NCBI RefSeq assembly: GCF_000151315.2
Contig: NW_011887296.1
Span: 839,095 to 903,094 of the forward strand
Source: Capsaspora owczarzaki ATCC 30864
Lineage: Eukaryota; Opisthokonta; Filasterea
DNA: 64,000 nucleotides
Reading direction: 5' to 3'
Shown here: positions 61,361 through 64,000 of the stretch, piece by piece
Layout of the letters: the number at the start of each line of letters is the position of its first letter
Numbering within the stretch: the first letter of the stretch is position 1
Notes under the pieces: generated by a model
What the model saw: only the letters and a program-made list of their open reading frames with translations
Databases searched by the model: none
Told to the model about the DNA's origin: nothing
Position numbers and translations under genes: made by a program

Positions 61361-64000
61361 AAATTTTGTAACGGAAAATTTCACAATCTTGCTCACATCA
61401 GCCAAAACAACGAGCAAACAACGAGCAAACAACGCAGAGAAGCAATGCCCACGAAACAACTGGGAAAAGTTCATTCCTCGAAATCTCACTCATTCAACCG
61501 AGAAATTTTTGTGTTCTGAGCGGATGTGCTGAAATCCCAACTTTGTCATCTCTCACTCACTCACTCACTCACTCAAATGCTGCACTTGTGTGATTCGTGC
61601 TTGGATGACTTAGTCGAGCTACTTGATCTCTGTCGAGCCCAATGAAACCGCATTCAAGGTGAAGACGGCCTTGAAACATGGCATTCCGATTGTCTCGCCC
61701 GAATTCGTGCACGCTTGCGTCAAGCAGGCACAAATCGTCCCTACAGCCCCATATACCCTCGTCAAAGGCTTGCTGGAGCGTCAGTTTGGCTCGGGGAAGA
61801 TTACCACGCGTGCTGGTGCCGCTGCCGCGTCTGCGGCCAAACCCAAATCTGGCACCAAATTGTCCCAACACGCTGGTGCCGCCGCTGCCGCCGCGGCTGT
61901 CCCAAAGCGCGTTCCAGTGTCCCGCTCGCTGGATCTCTCCGTCTTTCGTGTGTACGAGTGGCACGATCCTGCAGGGCCGAGCTTCCCAGAAGACCCTGCG
62001 CACTACGAGGTTGCACGAGCAATCGTCCTGCAGCGCGTCCAGCACGGCGCAGCTGAGTTTGCGACGTTCGAGCTGCACGTGTCGGCAGCGCAAGAGTCCG
62101 GTGCTGCACCCGCGTTGGAGTCGCAGCAGCTGAGCGGCGGCCGTACCTCATCATCCCTCCTCTCCAGCTCGTCGCGGGCTGACACGACCACTACCTCCTC
62201 CACCAGGCCTCCGCGATTCCGCATCTATGGCCAGCGCGGCAAAGTCGATGAATCTGTCGAGCAAGCCACGATTTCTTGCCGCTTCACCACAGAGTCCCTG
62301 CTCGCCGAGCTCCTCTTTGGCGCGGTTGTCGCCGAGGCTCAGCGCGGTGGGTTTGCAAAAGTCCAAATCGCGTCGGCCTCGATTGGCTCGCCTCGGCGCC
62401 GTCGCGATGCTCTCGAGTCGGCCTCCAGCTCGGCTGCTGCCACGCAACTGCCAGAGGAAGTCAAGCAGTTGGTGGCGGCCATCTTCCAAGACGCGCATGC
62501 CCACTTGATCCGCACGGTGGACATGCCGCTTGGCACATTGTCTGTGCCGCAGATTGAAAAGGGTTTGACCATTTTAGGCACCATTGAAGGCATTCTACTC
62601 AAGCAGACCAAGTCTGATGGTGCTCAAATGGACGACAACGGTGACAACGCAAACGGCACTTCTGCTTCTGCTTCTTCTTCTTCTTCTTCTTCTCCAATGC
62701 CGAAGGGACTGTCTGCGTTGTCCAATGAGTTTTATGCCACCATCCCGCATAAGAGCCCTGCCAACCCGGTGACCAGTTTGCAAGCTGTCACGGACAAACA
62801 AGAGCTTTGCCAGCTGCTGCTCGACGTGTGTGCAGTCAGCGAAACCAGCTGGCTCAGTTCGTCAACCTCCACGCCCGTCGAGCAGCAGTACCGCTCGCTG
62901 GGCTGCGCCATATCGCCCGTCTCACTGGACAACCCGGAGCATGCCGCCGTTGCCACGCTGCTCCGTGAGGCCGCTGGCGCGCGGCCGCTCCCTGCTGGGT
63001 TTGCTGTTCGTCAGGTCTTTCAGTGTACGCGCAGTGCCGAAAGCGCGGCATTCATGGCCAACCTGCCTGGTGGTGGTGTGGCCGATGCGAACGTGCGCCA
63101 GTTGCTGCATGGTGCGCGTGCTGCCAATCTTGTCGGCATCCTGTCCCGCGGTCTGATGCTACCGCGCACGCTCGCTGATCGCTTCCAAATCGAGCGAACC
63201 GACTTTGGCTTTTTAGGGGCTGGCATTTACTTTTCGCCGGATGTCTCGTACGCGACAAGGTTTGCCATCCCTGGCTCGCTTGGTACTCGCTTTGCGCTCG
63301 TGTGCGACGTTGCCCTGGGCGAGGTGTACAAGACGACCGTGCACATGCCGTTGCTCTCTGCTCCGCCTCCTGGCTTTCACAGCGTCCACGGCGTTGGCGG
63401 ATCGGCCGCTTTTGCTGCGGACGAGTTTGCCGTGTACGACGCGCGGCGTCAGCGCGGAGCGTACCTTGTCGAGTTCACTGTGCTTGGCGACACGATCAAA
63501 CGACCTGCGACGACGCCCTCAGGTCTTCCCGCCGCCACGTCACCCGGCCCGCGCGTTCGCGATCTGAATGCCCCGTTCATGACCGGCGACTCGGACGAGG
63601 AAGACGAAGAGGAGGTGGCGGAACGTCGCCGACAAGCGCTTCTTTCCAAAGGCCGACCATTGGCAATCGAGGCCTCTCCTGCAGTTGCGCCTCAAGGAGC
63701 AAAGCCCAACGCGTCACGCAAGACACGCCAGCCGCAGCAGCGGCGGAAAGATGAACCGGCCGTGGCTCCGCCATCCCCAGCCCCTGTTGTTGCTGCTGTC
63801 GAGGCAAACCCCGCTCCAGCCAAAAATGTTCCGGCCTTCGTACTCGAAGCACCTGGCGAACCAGCCACTGTCAATCCCGTCTCCCTCGATGACGTCGCCA
63901 ACATCACCAATCCGATGGACAAGGTCGTTCCGGGCCTTGTGGCCGGCGGTGTCAGCGTTCCCCTGAGGTCTGTCCATGTCCGAACTCGCATCTTGGACTT
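60993..64000 (+). CDS. PARP4: PARP4-like (vault PARP) ADP-ribosyltransferase, 3' partial
   Basis: Exon 1 is 60993-61124. Exon 2 runs from 61610 to the window edge without a stop, about 840 residues so far. Splicing 61125-61609 (485 nt, GT-AG, phase 0) rebuilds a BRCT domain whose spacing from VSFLCSRE to IVSPEF matches human PARP4 residue for residue. A variable spacer follows, then the regulatory helices (LPEEVKQLVAAIFQDAHAHL), then the ART fold: LLHGARAANLVGILSRGLML (His near residue 543), LGAGIYFS (Tyr), APPPGFHSVHGVGG and DEFAVYD (Glu). After an acidic/basic linker the frame reaches SVPLRSVHVRTRILD, the start of a VIT domain, the order found in PARP4. In animals PARP4 transfers mono-ADP-ribose and resides in vaults. 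Confidence 0.93.
61326..61357. repeat. A32 run in PARP4-like intron 1
   Basis: Thirty-two consecutive A on the sense strand lie near the middle of the 485-nt intron. It is not flanked by target-site duplications that I can see, so I do not call a SINE. Confidence 0.85.
61553..61574. repeat. (TCAC)n repeat near PARP4-like acceptor
   Basis: About five TCAC units lie 35-55 nt before the acceptor at 61609. They offer several branch-site-like CTCAC motifs. Confidence 0.7.

Overview
The window is nuclear DNA of a compact, intron-bearing eukaryote. It has moderately GC-rich coding sequence, about 20 protein genes in 64 kb, short spliceosomal introns (mostly 70-310 nt, GT-AG), no operons, and many short simple repeats. 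The gene content (RNF213, HPS5, APLF with PBZ fingers, a PARP4-type ADP-ribosyltransferase, TEX2, STX18, aladin, LTA4H) points to a unicellular relative of animals. A filasterean such as Capsaspora is my best guess. This is inferred from gene families and style, not from a diagnostic marker. I saw no rRNA, tRNA, CRISPR array, transposon or virus-like element.

Layout, left to right: an RNF213-like E3 ligase (its 3' part; + strand), a YbaK-domain tRNA-editing-like protein (+), a large glycine/collagen-like protein with two PH folds (-), STOML2 (+), the low-molecular-weight tyrosine phosphatase ACP1 (-), PFKFB (+), RAD54B (-), HPS5 (+), TEX2 (-), dolichol kinase (-), ARP3 (-), topoisomerase I (+), syntaxin-18 (-), an unrecognised 206-aa protein (+), aladin/AAAS (+), LTA4 hydrolase (-), a TTF1/Reb1-like Myb protein (+), MCM2 (-), APLF (-), and a PARP4-like gene (+) that runs off the right edge.

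Most neighbours lie in divergent or convergent pairs separated by 100-500 nt, so many promoters must be shared between two genes. The ARP3/TOP1 divergent gap (about 1.27 kb) is the exception. Several genes concern DNA replication or repair (RAD54B, TOP1, MCM2, APLF, PARP4), and others concern membrane traffic or the ER (HPS5, STX18, TEX2, DOLK).

The most interesting points are: an ADP-ribosyltransferase (PARP4-like) head-to-head with a poly(ADP-ribose) reader (APLF) over 194 bp; an RNF213 homologue in which I cannot find the RZ finger and whose RING is altered; a collagen-like intracellular PH protein of no recognised family; a GC-AG intron in RAD54B that carries about 200 nt of (GA)n/(CT)n; an HPS5 that ends in a complete RING-H2 motif; and a dolichol kinase whose reading frame cannot be joined by ordinary splice sites. 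Exon boundaries were read by eye from splice consensus plus frame continuity and have not been tested against transcripts.
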